The notes under the pieces were generated by a model. It did no database searches. It was not told where the DNA came from and worked only from the letters and a program-made list of their open reading frames with translations. The translations under genes were made by a program, and so were the position numbers. Shown one piece after another: positions 16,218 to 25,299 of a stretch of 42,141 bases of DNA (positions are counted from its first letter, which is position 1; each line of letters begins with the position of its first letter). The stretch spans positions 4,719-46,859 of the forward strand of contig JAHEDS010000002.1 of NCBI GenBank assembly GCA_024641135.1, in the 5' to 3' direction. The stretch comes from Flavobacteriales bacterium (GTDB lineage: Bacteria > Bacteroidota > Bacteroidia > Flavobacteriales > Flavobacteriaceae).

Positions 16218-17393
16218 TTAGGCAGAAATTATTTCTTTATACACAATACTGGTTTCAATAATTTGATGAATATCTGAATCATCTACTTCTTTCTTTTTAT
16301 CAGCAAAATCTAAAAAGTTAGAATAAATTTCATCAAGCTGCAATTTAGTCAATTCATAACCAATATTTTTTGCCCTGTAAGCTAAAGCAGCTCTTCCGCT
16401 TCTGGCGGTAAGAACAATCGATGATTCAGTGACTCCAACCTCTTTAGGATCAATAATTTCATAGGTCTCACGGTTTTTAATTACACCATCTTGATGGATC
16501 CCTGAACTGTGAGCAAATGCGTTAGCCCCAACAATCGCTTTATTGGGTTGAGTGTAAATACCCATACTGTCAGACACTAAGTGACTAATGCCATAAAGCA
16601 TTTCTGTTTTTATATTAGTGTCTAAATTTAAATAAGGATGCTGTTTTAAAATCATAACAACTTCCTCTAAGGCAGTATTTCCAGCACGTTCGCCTATTCC
16701 ATTAATAGTACATTCTATTTGTCTAGCTCCATTAATAACACCTTCAATTGAATTTGCTGTGGCTAAGCCTAGATCATTATGGCAATGACAAGATAAAATA
16801 GCTTTGTCAATGCCTTTTACATTTTCTCTCAAATATTTAATTTTCGCACCATATTCATGTGGCAAACAGTATCCTGTGGTATCTGGAATATTTAGAACTG
16901 TGGCTCCTGCTTTAATTGCAGTTTCACAAACTCTTGCTAAATATTCATTATCTGTTCTACCTGCGTCTTCAGCATAAAACTCAATATCTTCAACAAAGGA
17001 TTTTGCATATTTAACAGCCTCAAAAGCACGTTTTAAAATATCTTCTTGATTTGATTTGAACTTAAACTTTATGTGAGAATCAGAAGTGCCAATACCAGTA
17101 TGAATTCTTGGTCTTTTAGCATATTTTAATGCTTCAGCAGCTACTTTAATATCATTTTCAACAGATCTTGTTAATCCACAAACAGTTGCATGTTTAATTA
17201 ATTTTGATATCGCTTCCACCGATTTAAAATCACCTGGGCTAGAAACTGGAAAACCGGCCTCAATTATATCTACACCCAATAAATCGAGTTGTTCGGCAAT
17301 TATTAATTTTTGCTCTGTATTTAGTTTACAACCAGGAACTTGCTCTCCATCTCTCAGCGTAGTATCAAAAATTTGTACGTTCTTATCTAACAT
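16218..17393 (-). CDS. leuA: 2-isopropylmalate synthase, short form
   Basis: It condenses acetyl-CoA with 2-oxoisovalerate, the first leucine-specific step. The 391-residue protein covers the DRE-TIM catalytic barrel: [16 protein letters not shown] at the N-terminus, the metal site [31 protein letters not shown], and the [16 protein letters not shown] segment that follows. It ends about 110 residues before the end of classical LeuA proteins, so the C-terminal leucine-binding regulatory domain is missing and feedback inhibition by that route is not expected. Homocitrate or methylmalate synthase relatives are possible, but adjacency to leuB supports leucine synthesis. Confidence 0.9.
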   Translation of the reverse strand: MLDKNVQIFDTTLRDGEQVPGCKLNTEQKLIIAEQLDLLGVDIIEAGFPVSSPGDFKSVEAISKLIKHATVCGLTRSVENDIKVAAEALKYAKRPRIHTGIGTSDSHIKFKFKSNQEDILKRAFEAVKYAKSFVEDIEFYAEDAGRTDNEYLARVCETAIKAGATVLNIPDTTGYCLPHEYGAKIKYLRENVKGIDKAILSCHCHNDLGLATANSIEGVINGARQIECTINGIGERAGNTALEEVVMILKQHPYLNLDTNIKTEMLYGISHLVSDSMGIYTQPNKAIVGANAFAHSSGIHQDGVIKNRETYEIIDPKEVGVTESSIVLTARSGRAALAYRAKNIGYELTKLQLDEIYSNFLDFADKKKEVDDSDIHQIIETSIVYKEIISA

Positions 17394-17506
17394 TTATTCA
17401 AATAAATTTTCTTATTGTATTACGAATGTATATTTTGGTTTCGTAAATGTAGTATTCATCATGTTTATTTTACGATGTTTAACTTGAATGTCTTAAGTTT
17501 AATTAA

Positions 17507-17536
17507 TTGTATTTCAGTTATTTAATGTTATTTTTA
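17507..17536 (+). promoter_or_regulatory. Candidate promoter for the helical-repeat protein gene
   Basis: TTG at 17507-17509 and TATTTTTA at 17529-17536 are 19 bases apart, one base off the Bacteroidota TAnnTTTG consensus. The gene's ATG lies only 5 bases beyond, implying a leaderless or nearly leaderless transcript. The 148-base divergent gap with leuA holds no other clear element. Confidence 0.35.
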
Positions 17537-17541
17537 TAACT

Positions 17542-19095
17542 ATGACAAAGGAGCAAAAAGATAATTTGTTTGTATTAGTGAAATCACTGTCAAAATCAGA
17601 GAAGCGACAGTTTAAACTATATGTTGGTAGATTGGGTGTGAATGAAGATTCAAAGTTTTTAATGCTCTTCAATATTTTAGAAAAACTATCTTTTTATGAT
17701 GAGTCTACTATTCTAAAAAAGGGAATTGTTAAGAAGCAACAGTTATCTAATTTAAAAGCACATTTATACAAACAAATTCTTATTAGCTTACGGCTTAATC
17801 CTTCACATCAAAATATTAGAATTCAAATACGTGAACAGTTAGATTTTGCTACTATATTATACCACAAAGGATTATATAAGCAAAGTTTAAAAATATTAGA
17901 TAAAGCTAAAAGTTTAGCAATTGCCAATGAAGAAAAAAATATTGCTTATGAAATTGTAGAACTTGAGAAAGTTATTGAATCACAGTATATTACAAGGAGT
18001 ATAAGTAATAGGGCTGATGAATTAACAATTCAGGCTAAAGAGCTTAGTCAGCAAAACGTGTTGGCAAGTAAATTGTCTAACTTATCCCTTCAATTGTATG
18101 GACTATTTCTTAAAACCGGATACGTTAAAAACGACAAGGAAAGTAAAAGAATAACCAGGTATTTTAAGGATAGGTTACCTAAATATGATATTAAAACCTT
18201 AGGCTTCAGGGAAAAATTATGGGTTTATAAAGCGCATTTATGGTATAGTTTTTTAACTCAAGATTTTTTATCATGTTATAAATATTCTTCAAAATGGGTT
18301 ACTTTATTTTATGATAATCAAGACCAGATTATATTAAATCCTGTTTTTTTTCTAAAAGGGAATCACTATCTGTTAGAGTCCTTGTTTTATTTAAGACACT
18401 ACACAAAATTTAAATCAACTTTAAACGATTTGGAAAACATAACAAAGGAACCTTGGTTTCCATTAGATGATAATGTTGAAGGCTTGGCTTTTTTGTATGT
18501 GTATAATAATAAATTCAATTTACATTTTATTGAGGGAAGTTTTCAAGAGGGATTACCAATTGTAAATGTTGTTTTAAATAGTCTTAAAAAATATCATGAT
18601 AGAATTGATGAACATCATGTCATGGTGTTTTATTATAAAATTGCAAGTCTTTATTTTGGGGCTGGAGAAAATAAAAAATGTATTTTCTTTTTAGAAAAAA
18701 TAATTAATAATAAATCACTTGAAATGAGAGAGGATTTATTATGTTTTGCCAGGATTTTAAACTTGGTAGCACATTATGAAGCAGGTTTAGATTATAATTT
18801 AGAAACTCTTATTAAAAGCACCTTTAAATTTCTCATAAAGATGGAAGATTTGTATGAAGTTCAGAAAGAATTCATCAAATTTTTAAGAAGTCTTGGAGAT
18901 ATGTTTCCTCAAGATGTAAAGGGTGAATTTGTAAAACTTCGTGATAAATTAAAAGAGTTTGAAAACGATCCTTATCAGAGCAGAGCCTTTTTATATTTAG
19001 ATATAATTTCGTGGTTAGAATCTAAAATTGATAATAAACCGGTTGGTTTAGTGATAAAAGAAAAATTTGAAGCGAATTTATTGAGGAAATCTTAA
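17542..19095 (+). CDS. Unknown protein, predicted all-helical (TPR-like) repeat
   Basis: I do not recognise this 517-residue protein beyond a pattern found in Bacteroidota conserved hypotheticals. It is rich in Leu, Lys, Phe and Tyr, has no signal peptide or membrane helix, and appears helical throughout. Several stretches resemble TPR units (FATILYHKGLYKQSLKILDKA at ~110; YYKIASLYFGAGENKKCIFF further on). The N-terminal 100 residues (LSKSEKRQFKLYV, then KQQLSNLKAHLYKQILISLRL) look like a separate helical bundle. It is divergent from leuA and upstream of the SAM-riboswitch operon. A scaffold or regulatory role is a guess. Confidence 0.6.
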   Translation: MTKEQKDNLFVLVKSLSKSEKRQFKLYVGRLGVNEDSKFLMLFNILEKLSFYDESTILKKGIVKKQQLSNLKAHLYKQILISLRLNPSHQNIRIQIREQLDFATILYHKGLYKQSLKILDKAKSLAIANEEKNIAYEIVELEKVIESQYITRSISNRADELTIQAKELSQQNVLASKLSNLSLQLYGLFLKTGYVKNDKESKRITRYFKDRLPKYDIKTLGFREKLWVYKAHLWYSFLTQDFLSCYKYSSKWVTLFYDNQDQIILNPVFFLKGNHYLLESLFYLRHYTKFKSTLNDLENITKEPWFPLDDNVEGLAFLYVYNNKFNLHFIEGSFQEGLPIVNVVLNSLKKYHDRIDEHHVMVFYYKIASLYFGAGENKKCIFFLEKIINNKSLEMREDLLCFARILNLVAHYEAGLDYNLETLIKSTFKFLIKMEDLYEVQKEFIKFLRSLGDMFPQDVKGEFVKLRDKLKEFENDPYQSRAFLYLDIISWLESKIDNKPVGLVIKEKFEANLLRKS

Positions 19096-19144
19096 ATTTT
19101 TATTTTTTTTCAAAAAAAATTAGGTTTTTAATTTTTTCTAACCG

Positions 19145-19152
19145 AATATTTG
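19145..19152 (+). promoter_or_regulatory. Candidate -7 element for the metY operon
   Basis: AATATTTG is one base off TAnnTTTG and lies 30 bases before the SAM-I aptamer, with a T-rich -33 region near 19125. Position relative to the riboswitch supports it; the sequence match alone is modest. Confidence 0.4.
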
Positions 19153-19182
19153 TACTCACAAAGTTCAAAAACTTATTGAAAT

Positions 19183-19296
19183 GTTATCAAGAAAGGTGGA
19201 GGGATTAGACCCATTGAAGCCTTAGCAACCCTTTATTCGTAAAGAAGGTGCTAAATTCTACTTAAATAGTTGTTTTAACTGTTTTAGATAGATAAC
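19183..19296 (+). promoter_or_regulatory. SAM-I (S-box) riboswitch ahead of metY-metX/thrA-metZ
   Basis: The aptamer opens GTTATC-AAGAAAGGTGGAGGG and closes with GATAAC (P1, 6 bp). Core S-box segments appear in order: the K-turn region GGAGGGATTAGACCC, then TTAGCAACCC, then AAGGTGCTAAATTCTAC. It should bind S-adenosylmethionine and lower expression of the methionine genes that follow. A 9-bp hairpin lies just downstream (19302-19324). This feature accounts for most of the 323-base gap before metY. Confidence 0.9.
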
Positions 19297-19301
19297 TCAA
19301 A

Positions 19302-19324
19302 CAAAATTACATAACGTAATTTTG
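19302..19324 (+). promoter_or_regulatory. Hairpin downstream of the metY SAM-I aptamer (possible expression platform)
   Basis: CAAAATTAC and GTAATTTTG form a perfect 9-bp stem with loop ATAAC. There is no clear T tract after it (GTAGTTTCTTTA), so it is not a classical terminator. The loop can base-pair with the GTTAT of the P1 5' strand, a conceivable switch. Role unproven. Confidence 0.4.
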
Positions 19325-19418
19325 GTAGTTTCTTTATAACATTTTTCTATTAAGGTACATCAAATTTGATGCATTTGACTTTTGTTTTAATTTTTATTAA
19401 CTCAAAAAAACTAGAAAA

Positions 19419-20693
19419 ATGAGTACACAAAATTTAGCCACAAAGGCATTGCATGCAGGGCATGACACATCTTTAACTGGAGGAACAAGGGCTGTTCCTA
19501 TTTATCAAACAACGTCTTATGTTTTTAATAATACAGATCATGCTGCTAATCTGTTTTCATTAAAGGAACTTGGGTTTATTTATACACGTTTAAATAATCC
19601 TACTAACGACATTTTACAACAACGCTTAGCGGCTATTGAAGGGGGTATTGGAGCTGTTGTATTTGCTTCAGGAACCGCTGCAATTTCTACTGGACTTTTA
19701 ACTTTTTTAAAAGCTGGAGATCATATTGTAGCTTCAAGTAGTTTATACGGAGGAACCTATAACTTATTGAAAGTGACTTTACCAAGATTAGGAATCACAA
19801 CTACATTTGTGAATGCCGATAATCCAGATAATTTTAAGGCTGCTGTTAAAGAAAACACAAAAGCATTTTTTGTAGAATCTTTAGGGAACCCAAAACTAGA
19901 TGTATTGGATTTAGAGGCGATTTCCAAACACTCTAAAGCTGCCGGTGTACCTTTTATTGTTGATAATACGGTTGCTACTCCTGCTTTATTAAACCCAATT
20001 AAACATGGAGCAAATATTGTAATACATTCCTTAACAAAATATATCGGTGGTCAAGGCACTTCTTTAGGTGGTGCCATAATTGATGCCGGTACATTTGATT
20101 GGACAAATGGTAAATTTCCTGAATTTACAACCCCTTCAGCTGGTTATCATGGTTTGGTTTATAGCGAAGCCTTAGGAGCCGCAGCCTATACTTTTAAATT
20201 GATATTAGAAGGATTAAGAGATTTTGGTGGTGCCTTAAGTCCATTCAATGCATTTCAAATTATTCAAGGATTGGAAACCTTACCTGTAAGAATAAAACAG
20301 CATAGTCAAAATGCATTAGAACTTGCTCAATGGCTGGAACAGCAACCAGAAGTTGCTTGGGTAAATTATCCTGGATTAAAATCGAGTAAATACAAATCGT
20401 TGGCTGATAAATATTTACCTAAAGGGCAAAGCGGAATAGTTACTTTTGGAGTAAAAGGAGGGTATAATGCCGCAAAAGCTATTACTGATAATTCAAAATT
20501 ATTTTCATTATTAGCTAATATTGGTGACACAAAATCTCTTATCATTCATCCGGCTAGTACAACACACCAGCAATTAACTGACAAAGAACAGGAGTCTACA
20601 GGTGTTACTAAAGATTTAATTCGTTTGTCCGTTGGAATTGAAGACATTGAAGATTTAAAGGCTGACTTAAAAGAAGCCTTCAGTAAAATTTAA
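19419..20693 (+). CDS. metY: O-acetylhomoserine sulfhydrylase (PLP)
   Basis: It makes homocysteine from O-acetylhomoserine and sulfide. The 424-residue protein belongs to the Cys/Met-metabolism PLP family in its longer MetY branch. It has GTRAVPIYQTTSYVF near the N-terminus, the YTRLNNPTNDILQQRLAAIEGG phosphate/PLP region, VDNTVATPALLNPIKHGAN, and the PLP Lys in VIHSLTKYIGGQGTSLGG. The C-terminus contains HPASTTHQQL. It is the first gene under the SAM-I riboswitch, with the MetX-ThrA gene 13 bases downstream, which supplies its substrate. Confidence 0.93.
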   Translation: MSTQNLATKALHAGHDTSLTGGTRAVPIYQTTSYVFNNTDHAANLFSLKELGFIYTRLNNPTNDILQQRLAAIEGGIGAVVFASGTAAISTGLLTFLKAGDHIVASSSLYGGTYNLLKVTLPRLGITTTFVNADNPDNFKAAVKENTKAFFVESLGNPKLDVLDLEAISKHSKAAGVPFIVDNTVATPALLNPIKHGANIVIHSLTKYIGGQGTSLGGAIIDAGTFDWTNGKFPEFTTPSAGYHGLVYSEALGAAAYTFKLILEGLRDFGGALSPFNAFQIIQGLETLPVRIKQHSQNALELAQWLEQQPEVAWVNYPGLKSSKYKSLADKYLPKGQSGIVTFGVKGGYNAAKAITDNSKLFSLLANIGDTKSLIIHPASTTHQQLTDKEQESTGVTKDLIRLSVGIEDIEDLKADLKEAFSKI

Positions 20694-20706
20694 TATAAGA
20701 TAAATC

Positions 20707-23700
20707 TTGAAAAAAGCGTTAGAACATATTATTGTTAAAGATTTTATTACAGAAAATAAAACACGAATCTCTGAAATAAAATTAAGTTACCAGCTATTTG
20801 GTTTATCCTTAGGTGAGGCACCAGTTATTTTGGTGAATCACGCATTGACTGGTAATAGTAATGTGGCAGGAGAAGATGGTTGGTGGAAAGATCTTATTGG
20901 AGATAATAAAGTTATTGACACGAAACTTTATACAGTTTTGGCATTTAATATTCCGGGAAACGGGTTTGATAGTTTTGTGATTGAAAATTATAAAGATTTC
21001 GTTGCTAGAGATATAGCCAATTTATTTTTAATAGGATTAAAGACTTTAAAAACAGATAAACTTTTTGCTATCATTGGGGGGTCATTGGGAGGTGGAATTG
21101 CATGGGAAATGGCCGTATTGTCGCCAGATATAACCGAGCATTTAATTCCGGTGGCTACGGATTGGAAATCTACAGATTGGTTGATTGCCAACTGCCAGAT
21201 TCAAGAGCAATTTTTGTTGAATTCAAAAAATCCGGTTCATGATGCTAGAATGCACGCTATGTTGTGCTACAGAACACCAGAATCTTTTAATGAGCGTTTT
21301 CAGAGGTCAAAAAATGATGAATTGGAAATTTTTAATGTGGAGAGTTGGCTGTTACATCATGGCAAAAAACTGCAAGAACGGTTTCAATTGTCGGCCTATA
21401 AATTAATGAATCAACTTTTAAAGACTATTGACGTCACTAAAAATAGATCTAAAGATTTTAATGTGTTAGAAAATATCCATGCCAATATTCATATTGTCGG
21501 TGTTGATTCTGATTTGTTTTTTACGGCCGAAGAAAACAGACAAACACATAAGCAGCTGGCCTTGATAAATTCAAATGTTACTTATAATGAAATACACTCG
21601 GTGCATGGACATGATGCATTTTTAATGGAATATGAACAGTTGGAAAGAATTATTGAAGGCATTTTCGTGCCCAATTCTAAAAGAAAAAAAATGAAAGTAT
21701 TAAAGTTTGGAGGGAAATCTTTAGCCAATGGTAAAGGGATTAACGCTGTTTTAAATATTCTTGAAACAAAAATAAAGGAAGGCGAAAAAATCACTGTGGT
21801 TGCCTCAGCAAGAGCTATGGCCACAGATGAATTAGAGACTATTCTGAGTAAAGCATCAAAAGGTTTTTCATATAGAGAAGATTTAGAATTATTTAAGGCC
21901 TATCAAATAGAACCTTTACCAACCATTGATTTTTCAAAAGAATTTTCAGTGTTAGATAAATTGTTTGAAGGAGTAAGCTTGCTTGGGGATTACAGTCAAA
22001 AAACAAAAGATGAAATTTTAGCACAAGGTGAATTGCTTTCTGTAAAACTTCTTTCAAGTTTATTAAATGATAAGAACATAAAATCTTTGGCTGTCGATTC
22101 CAGACTACTAATAAAGACGGATGGTAATTTTGGAAACGCAAAACCTATTACCAATTTATCAAAAGACAATGTCAAAAGTTTCTATAAAAACAGTCCGAAT
22201 GATGTGGTGAAAATAGTCACTGGTTTTATTGCATCTAACGCTCAAAATGAAACAACGACTCTTGGTAGAAATGGGAGTAATTATACAGCTGCGTTAATTG
22301 CCAATTATTTAGATGCGGAAGAATTACAAAACTACACGCACGTCAATGGGATTTATACTGCCAATCCAGAATTAGTTGAAGATGCTCAAAAAATAAGAGA
22401 GTTATCTTTTAGTGAAGCTAATGAACTCGCTAACTTTGGAACCACTGTTTTACATGCTAAAACGATTATTCCTTTGGTAGAAAAGAATATCAATCTTCGG
22501 ATTTTAAACACATTTAATCCAGAAGATGAAGGTACATTAATTACAGCCAAACCAAACTCTAAAGAGGTTACGTCTTTATCAGTTTTAAATGATGTGGCTT
22601 TATTAAATTTAGAAGGTCGTGGCTTATTAGGTAAAAGTGGAGTAGATGCTCGTATTTTTGGGGCATTAGCAGCTAAGGATATAAGTGTAAGTATCATTTC
22701 GCAAGGATCTTCAGAAAGAGGAATTGGTTTAATCATAAATGCAGATAAAGCAACAAAAGCAGTTATAGCCCTTGAGCGTGAATTTGAAAATGATTTTTAT
22801 TCTCAAGATGTTAATAAGATTGGAATTGTAGATGATGTTTCAGTAATATCAATCATAGGAATTGAATTAAGTTCGTTTCATAAACCATTCAATGCGCTTA
22901 TTAAAAATCAAATTACTCCATTACTTTTTAATAATACAGTCACAGGTAGAAATGTTAGTTTGGTGGTTAAAAAGGGTCAGTTACATAAGGCAGTAAATGT
23001 TATTCATGGTGAAATATTTGGAGTTTCAAAGAAAATTAATATTGCCATTTTTGGGCATGGTTTAGTTGGTGGTGCACTAATCAATCAGATTTTAAAATCG
23101 AAGGAAGAAATAGAAAAACGAAAGGGATTACACTTAAATGTGTTTGCTATTTCCAATTCTAAAAAAATAGTTTTAAACAAGAATGGGGTCGATAAAAATT
23201 GGAGAGAATTAATTAAAGCCTCAACTTATGAAAATTCTATTGAAGATATTTTCGCCTATGCAAAAAAATATCATTTAGAAAATTTAATTGCAGTTGATAA
23301 TACGGCAAGTTCTAGTTTTTACAAGCATTATATTCCATTGGTTGAAGCAGGATTTGATTTAGTTTCTTCAAATAAAATAGCAAATACCATTTCTCATGAA
23401 TTTTATGAAGAATTAAGAGTCCAGTTAAAAAATCATAATAAAGAATATTTGTATGAAACTACGGTTGGTGCGGGTTTACCATTAATTGATACCATTAAAT
23501 TATTGCACGAATCTGGAGAAAATATTACTAGGATTAGAGGCGTTTTTTCAGGGACGCTAAGCTATTTGTTTAATAATTTTTCTGTTCAAGATAAACCATT
23601 TAGTATAATTGTAAAAGAAACAATTGATAAAGGATTTACAGAACCAGATCCAAGAGAAGATTTCTCGGGTAATGATGTAGCGAGAAAGTTACTTATTTTA

Positions 23701-24108
23701 GCTAGAGAATTAGATTTAAAAAATGAATTTGAAGATGTATCTGTTCAAAATCTAATTCCCGAAGCATATCAAAATATTTCTGTTTCTCAATTTTTGGAAC
23801 AATTGGAACGTCTCGATTCTGAATTTCAAAATATAAAAAACAAACAAAAACCAGGTCATGTATTGAGATATATTGGAGATTTATCTGGAGATTTGTCACA
23901 AGATAAAGGTAATTTAGAAGTTAAATTAGTATCAATTCCAAAAGATAGTACTTTGGGACAAATTAAAGGTTCAGATGCCATTTTTGAAATATTTACAGAA
24001 TCTTATGGAGATCAGCCCATTGTAATTCAAGGTGCTGGTGCTGGAGCTGAGGTTACAGCTAGAGGTGTTTTTGGGGATATTTTAAGATTGTCAAAATATA
24101 TTAATTAA
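20707..24108 (+). CDS. thrA: Homoserine O-acetyltransferase-like / aspartokinase / homoserine dehydrogenase fusion
   Basis: This 1133-codon frame joins three activities. Residues 1-~325 form a MetX-type alpha/beta hydrolase: HALTGNSNVAGEDGWW, nucleophile Ser126 in GGSLGGG, Asp269 and His302 (GHDAFL) completing the triad. From Met329 the protein is a ThrA homologue: KVLKFGGKSLANGKG opens the aspartokinase, ACT-like repeats occupy roughly 620-770, and IAIFGHGLVGGALINQIL starts the homoserine dehydrogenase domain. Together they turn aspartate into activated homoserine. The start is TTG 20707. The junction (Lys-Arg-Lys-Lys-Met) contains eight consecutive A; seven would end MetX at a TGA overlapping the thrA ATG. 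So a fusion, a slippage site or an assembly indel are all possible. Confidence 0.88.
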   Translation: MKKALEHIIVKDFITENKTRISEIKLSYQLFGLSLGEAPVILVNHALTGNSNVAGEDGWWKDLIGDNKVIDTKLYTVLAFNIPGNGFDSFVIENYKDFVARDIANLFLIGLKTLKTDKLFAIIGGSLGGGIAWEMAVLSPDITEHLIPVATDWKSTDWLIANCQIQEQFLLNSKNPVHDARMHAMLCYRTPESFNERFQRSKNDELEIFNVESWLLHHGKKLQERFQLSAYKLMNQLLKTIDVTKNRSKDFNVLENIHANIHIVGVDSDLFFTAEENRQTHKQLALINSNVTYNEIHSVHGHDAFLMEYEQLERIIEGIFVPNSKRKKMKVLKFGGKSLANGKGINAVLNILETKIKEGEKITVVASARAMATDELETILSKASKGFSYREDLELFKAYQIEPLPTIDFSKEFSVLDKLFEGVSLLGDYSQKTKDEILAQGELLSVKLLSSLLNDKNIKSLAVDSRLLIKTDGNFGNAKPITNLSKDNVKSFYKNSPNDVVKIVTGFIASNAQNETTTLGRNGSNYTAALIANYLDAEELQNYTHVNGIYTANPELVEDAQKIRELSFSEANELANFGTTVLHAKTIIPLVEKNINLRILNTFNPEDEGTLITAKPNSKEVTSLSVLNDVALLNLEGRGLLGKSGVDARIFGALAAKDISVSIISQGSSERGIGLIINADKATKAVIALEREFENDFYSQDVNKIGIVDDVSVISIIGIELSSFHKPFNALIKNQITPLLFNNTVTGRNVSLVVKKGQLHKAVNVIHGEIFGVSKKINIAIFGHGLVGGALINQILKSKEEIEKRKGLHLNVFAISNSKKIVLNKNGVDKNWRELIKASTYENSIEDIFAYAKKYHLENLIAVDNTASSSFYKHYIPLVEAGFDLVSSNKIANTISHEFYEELRVQLKNHNKEYLYETTVGAGLPLIDTIKLLHESGENITRIRGVFSGTLSYLFNNFSVQDKPFSIIVKETIDKGFTEPDPREDFSGNDVARKLLILARELDLKNEFEDVSVQNLIPEAYQNISVSQFLEQLERLDSEFQNIKNKQKPGHVLRYIGDLSGDLSQDKGNLEVKLVSIPKDSTLGQIKGSDAIFEIFTESYGDQPIVIQGAGAGAEVTARGVFGDILRLSKYIN

Positions 24109-24113
24109 AATTT

Positions 24114-25286
24114 ATGAGTGAGGATAAAAAGAAGTTTGAAACGGAAGCAATTCGGACCCAATTAGAACGTAGCAATTTTTTGGAGCATTCTACACCATTG
24201 TATTTAACTTCAAGTTTTGTTTTTGAAGATGCTGAAGATATGCGAGCTTCATTTACAGAAGAGAAGGCGCGTAATATTTACAGTCGATTTTCAAATCCAA
24301 ATACAAGCGAATTTGTTGAAAAAATCTGTAAAATGGAAGGTGCTGAAAACGGATATGCTTTTGCAACAGGTATGGCAGCGGTTTTCTCGACCTTTGCGGC
24401 CCTTCTAAATAGTGGTGATCATATTGTGTCGGCACGTTCGGTATTTGGTTCTACCCATACGCTATTTACTACTTATTTTCCAAAATGGAATATTTCGACA
24501 AGCTATTTTAATATAAATGAACCTGAAACCATTGAGAGTTTCATAACTCCAAAAACTAAAATATTATATGCCGAATCACCTACAAATCCTGCCATTGATA
24601 TTATCGATTTGGAATATTTAGGTGCTATTGCTAAAAAGTACAACTTAATATTAATTATAGATAACTGTTTTGCAACTCCATATTTACAGCAACCTATAAA
24701 ATTTGGAGCCCATTTAGTTATTCATTCTGCTACTAAATTAATTGATGGACAAGGAAGGGTTTTGGGTGGAGTGACTGTAGGTAGAGCAGATTTAATCAGA
24801 GATATTTATCTGTTTTCCAGAAATACAGGTCCGGCTTTATCTCCGTTTAATGCCTGGGTGCTATCAAAAAGTTTAGAAACTCTTTCTGTAAGAGTTGATA
24901 AGCATTGCGAAAATGCTTTAAAAGTGGCTGAATTTTTAGAAGGTCATTCAAAAATTAATTGGGTAAAATATCCGTTTTTAAAATCGCATCCTCAATATAA
25001 TGTGGCTAAAAAGCAAATGAAATTAGGAGGTAATATTGTAGCATTTGAGATTAACGGAGGCCTTGAAGCGGGGCGTAAATTTTTAAATGCAATAAAAATG
25101 TGCTCATTATCTGCTAATTTGGGTGATACCAGAAGTATAGTTACACATCCAGCTTCAACAACACATAGTAAATTGTCTGAAAGAGATCGGTTGGAAGTGA
25201 GTATTACCGATGGTTTAGTTAGGGTGTCGGTAGGATTGGAACATGTTGATGATATCATTAACGATTTGAAGCAAGCTTTAAATTAA
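24114..25286 (+). CDS. metZ: O-succinylhomoserine/O-acetylhomoserine sulfhydrylase, MetZ-like (PLP)
   Basis: This 390-residue Cys/Met-metabolism PLP enzyme is a paralogue of MetY in the same operon, in the shorter MetZ/MetB branch. Landmarks are TPLYLTSSFVFEDAEDM, YSRFSNPNTSEFVEKICKMEGAE, IIDNCFATPYLQQPIKFGAH and the PLP Lys in VIHSATKLIDGQGRVLGG. It begins 5 bases after the thrA stop. The acyltransferase upstream is MetX-like, so acetyl-homoserine is the likelier substrate; cystathionine gamma-synthase activity is also possible, though no metC is seen here. Confidence 0.85.
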   Translation: MSEDKKKFETEAIRTQLERSNFLEHSTPLYLTSSFVFEDAEDMRASFTEEKARNIYSRFSNPNTSEFVEKICKMEGAENGYAFATGMAAVFSTFAALLNSGDHIVSARSVFGSTHTLFTTYFPKWNISTSYFNINEPETIESFITPKTKILYAESPTNPAIDIIDLEYLGAIAKKYNLILIIDNCFATPYLQQPIKFGAHLVIHSATKLIDGQGRVLGGVTVGRADLIRDIYLFSRNTGPALSPFNAWVLSKSLETLSVRVDKHCENALKVAEFLEGHSKINWVKYPFLKSHPQYNVAKKQMKLGGNIVAFEINGGLEAGRKFLNAIKMCSLSANLGDTRSIVTHPASTTHSKLSERDRLEVSITDGLVRVSVGLEHVDDIINDLKQALN

Positions 25287-25299
25287 GTATCTTAGCATC

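Noticed and set aside
17400-17470. Short minus-strand ORF (about 16 codons, starting MNTTFTKPK) upstream of leuA as a leucine leader
   Set aside because: It contains no leucine codons and there is no terminator-like stem after it; considered a chance ORF.
19095-19125. T-run/A-run stretch after the helical-repeat gene as a terminator
   Set aside because: The T and A runs are adjacent with a one-base spacer, too tight for a hairpin loop, and no GC pairs are present.
22386-22736. Minus-strand open frame of 116 codons inside thrA
   Set aside because: It is a shadow of the aspartokinase/homoserine dehydrogenase coding sequence, with no protein family resemblance.
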